Assembly: GCA_044425705.1 (NCBI GenBank)
Contig: JAWXVD010000004.1
Span: 1 to 64,000, forward strand
Source: JAWXVD01 sp044425705
Lineage (GTDB): Bacteria; Bacillota; Clostridia; Lachnospirales; Lachnospiraceae
Direction of reading: 5' to 3'
DNA length: 64,000 nucleotides
Shown: piece by piece, positions 63,031 to 64,000 of the stretch
How the letters are laid out: every line of letters begins with the position of its first letter
Position numbering within the stretch: position 1 is the stretch's first letter
Notes under the pieces: generated by a model
Told to the model about the DNA's origin: nothing
The model's database searches: none
The model's input: only the letters and a program-made list of their open reading frames with translations
Made by a program: the position numbers and the translations under genes

Positions 63031-63831
63031 TTATTTAATTCCTAATTGTTCCATAACTTTTCTTGTGATTTCTGCAACTGCATCTGGTGATACATTTTTA
63101 GCAGATGGTGTTGCACAACCACCTCCACAATTGTGGCAGTTAGAAGTTCCTGTATTTTGACAAACATTTGCTGGGTGTTTTCCTGGAAGTCCCATTTGTC
63201 TTCTGATTTCATATAATTTTTCAATTTGTTCTTTACTAAATTCTTTTGGTCCGCCTAATGCTCTTGCTTTGTAAAGTAATTCTGCATAGAATTCTACAGA
63301 TTCCATTTTGTGGTAAGCTGCTAATAAATCTGTACTCCATGTTAATGCACCATGGCTTTCTAATAACACTGAATCATAATATGGTAAGTATTTTTCAAGA
63401 TTATCAGGAATTTCAACTGTAGACGGTGTACCGTATTCAGCAATTGGAACACATCCTAAAGCGATAACTGCTTCTGGCATGATTGGTTGAGTTAATGGAA
63501 TGCCTGCAATTGCAAATGAAGTAGCAAATGTAGGATGAGCATGTACAACAGCTCCAACATCTGGTCTTTTTTCATATACTCTCATATGCATTTTGATTTC
63601 AGATGAAGGTTTGAATGAACCATTTGCTTGAATTACATTTCCTTTTGCATCTACTTTACAAATATACTCTGGTGTCATAAATCCTTTAGACACACCTGTA
63701 GGTGTACATAAAAATTCATTATCATTTAATTTCACTGAAATATTACCATCGTTTGCTGCTACCATGTTTCTGTCATAGATTCTTTTTCCAATTTCACAAA
63801 TTTGTTTCTTAATTTCGAATTCGTTTACCAT
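63031..63831 (-). CDS. fucA: L-fuculose-phosphate aldolase with C-terminal encapsulation peptide
   Basis: The 266-aa class II aldolase splits L-fuculose-1-phosphate into dihydroxyacetone phosphate and L-lactaldehyde. Motifs are AANDGNISVKL, TPTGVSKGFM, the SSEIKMHMRVYEKRPDVGAVVHAHPTFATSFA region with zinc His and the catalytic Glu, and LLESHGALTW. The core ends near residue 220. A Cys-rich linker (CQNTGTSNCHNCGGGCAT) follows, then the helix SPDAVAEITRKVMEQLG, an encapsulation peptide. The aldolase therefore probably works inside the shell. It is the first gene after the promoter at 63.9 kb. GGAGAGAG precedes the ATG. Confidence 0.93.
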   Translation of the reverse strand: MVNEFEIKKQICEIGKRIYDRNMVAANDGNISVKLNDNEFLCTPTGVSKGFMTPEYICKVDAKGNVIQANGSFKPSSEIKMHMRVYEKRPDVGAVVHAHPTFATSFAIAGIPLTQPIMPEAVIALGCVPIAEYGTPSTVEIPDNLEKYLPYYDSVLLESHGALTWSTDLLAAYHKMESVEFYAELLYKARALGGPKEFSKEQIEKLYEIRRQMGLPGKHPANVCQNTGTSNCHNCGGGCATPSAKNVSPDAVAEITRKVMEQLGIK

Positions 63832-63873
63832 AGTTCTCTCTCCTTCAACTTCTTTAATGTGGTTTCTTGTTAT

Positions 63874-63902
63874 ATTATAATTGCTTTATTGTATAAAGTC
63901 AA
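63874..63902 (-). promoter_or_regulatory. Promoter of the microcompartment operon
   Basis: On the minus strand TTGACT (63897-63902) and TATAAT (63874-63879) are 17 bases apart, about 40 bases before fucA. It is the only strong promoter seen for the operon from fucA to the DeoR gene. Confidence 0.8.
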
Positions 63903-63914
63903 CTATTTTTCTTT

Positions 63915-63947
63915 GTTTTATGTGGTTTTTTATGTTGTTTTATGTTG
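63915..63947 (-). promoter_or_regulatory. Direct repeats upstream of the promoter (operator candidate)
   Basis: Three TTTTATGT(T/G)G repeats lie with TATG at 63919, 63931 and 63941, that is 12 and 10 bases apart. This places them on one face of the helix, just upstream of the -35 element. They suit an activator such as the AraC-type regulator, or the DeoR regulator. Confidence 0.55.
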
Positions 63948-64000
63948 CTATTCACACAGTGCCATACATTTACTGCATACTACGTATGAAAATGATGAAT
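63948..64000. repeat. TGCATAGTAC hairpin repeat, copy 3
   Basis: GCTATTCACACAGTGCCATA, then CATTTACTG and CATACTACGTATGAAAATGA toward the window end. The stem is degenerate compared with copies 1 and 2. The element runs to the edge of the window. Confidence 0.7.

Noticed and set aside
1..64000. tRNA, rRNA genes and CRISPR arrays
   Set aside because: No T-loop GGTTCGAnTCC-type sequences in a cloverleaf context, no rRNA-like conserved stretches and no regularly spaced repeats were noticed on either strand; a covariance scan could still find one that was missed.

Overview
The window is AT-rich DNA of a spore-forming, strictly anaerobic Firmicute, most likely a member of the Lachnospiraceae. The evidence is strong purine-rich ribosome binding sites, sporulation genes (cotJABC, a textbook sigma-E promoter, Cys-rich small proteins), an anaerobic ribonucleotide reductase, a group-B type [FeFe] hydrogenase and a B12-independent-style fucose microcompartment locus. 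No rRNA, tRNA or CRISPR array was seen. Most genes are on the minus strand.

Layout. 0.2-3.1 kb: MFS transporter, a Cys/Gly-rich small protein behind a sigma-K-like promoter, and two unknown genes behind a near-perfect sigma-E promoter. 3.1-9.4 kb: L,D-transpeptidase and branched-chain amino acid genes ilvB, ilvD, leuB. 9.5-13 kb: decayed Rpn-type nuclease/transposase relics around yajC and tgt. 13.2-20 kb: aroC, a beta-propeller lactonase, then a Cro/C1-cupin regulator with potABCD. 20-28.6 kb: Cys-rich protein, DUF5662, a GH13 protein lacking its catalytic residues, DUF1292, a UvrD-like helicase, gltX, [FeFe] hydrogenase. 29-32.2 kb: Gfo/Idh oxidoreductase and ThuA genes with a divergent AraC regulator.

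The most interesting part is 32.2-36.8 kb. The cotJABC spore-coat operon is intact up to codon 34 of cotJC, where the frame breaks inside a 19-bp sequence. The rest of cotJC lies 4 kb away on the opposite strand, next to an inverted copy of the same 19 bp. Between them sit a large serine recombinase, two small ORFs, and an AAA ATPase plus PD-(D/E)XK-like nuclease pair. Inverting the 4.04-kb segment restores a full-length, in-frame 201-aa CotJC. The junctions read as attL and attR in inverted orientation. This looks like a recombinase-driven inversion switch in a mother-cell sporulation gene, comparable in logic to the sigK skin element but working by inversion rather than excision.

36.8-49.5 kb: degV, dUTPase, nrdG-nrdD, RNase HI, a membrane MutS-like ATPase, a purine permease, an MTA/SAH-deaminase-like amidohydrolase, and the telA-xpaC pair. 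49.7-63.9 kb: a fucose locus with a RhaB-type kinase, fucI and a divergent AraC regulator, then a DeoR regulator and a bacterial microcompartment operon (pduT, pduS, pduN, pduL, four BMC-H genes, alcohol dehydrogenase, PduP-type aldehyde dehydrogenase, HbpS/GlcG protein, fuculose-phosphate aldolase). It begins at a strong promoter with upstream direct repeats at 63.9 kb. A diol dehydratase is not in the window and may lie beyond the right edge.

Several families of short palindromic repeats are scattered between genes. One family shares GTTACnnTTCA ends, a second is an approximately 75-bp double-hairpin element, and a third is a hairpin joined to a GAGAGAAAGG ribosome-binding leader.
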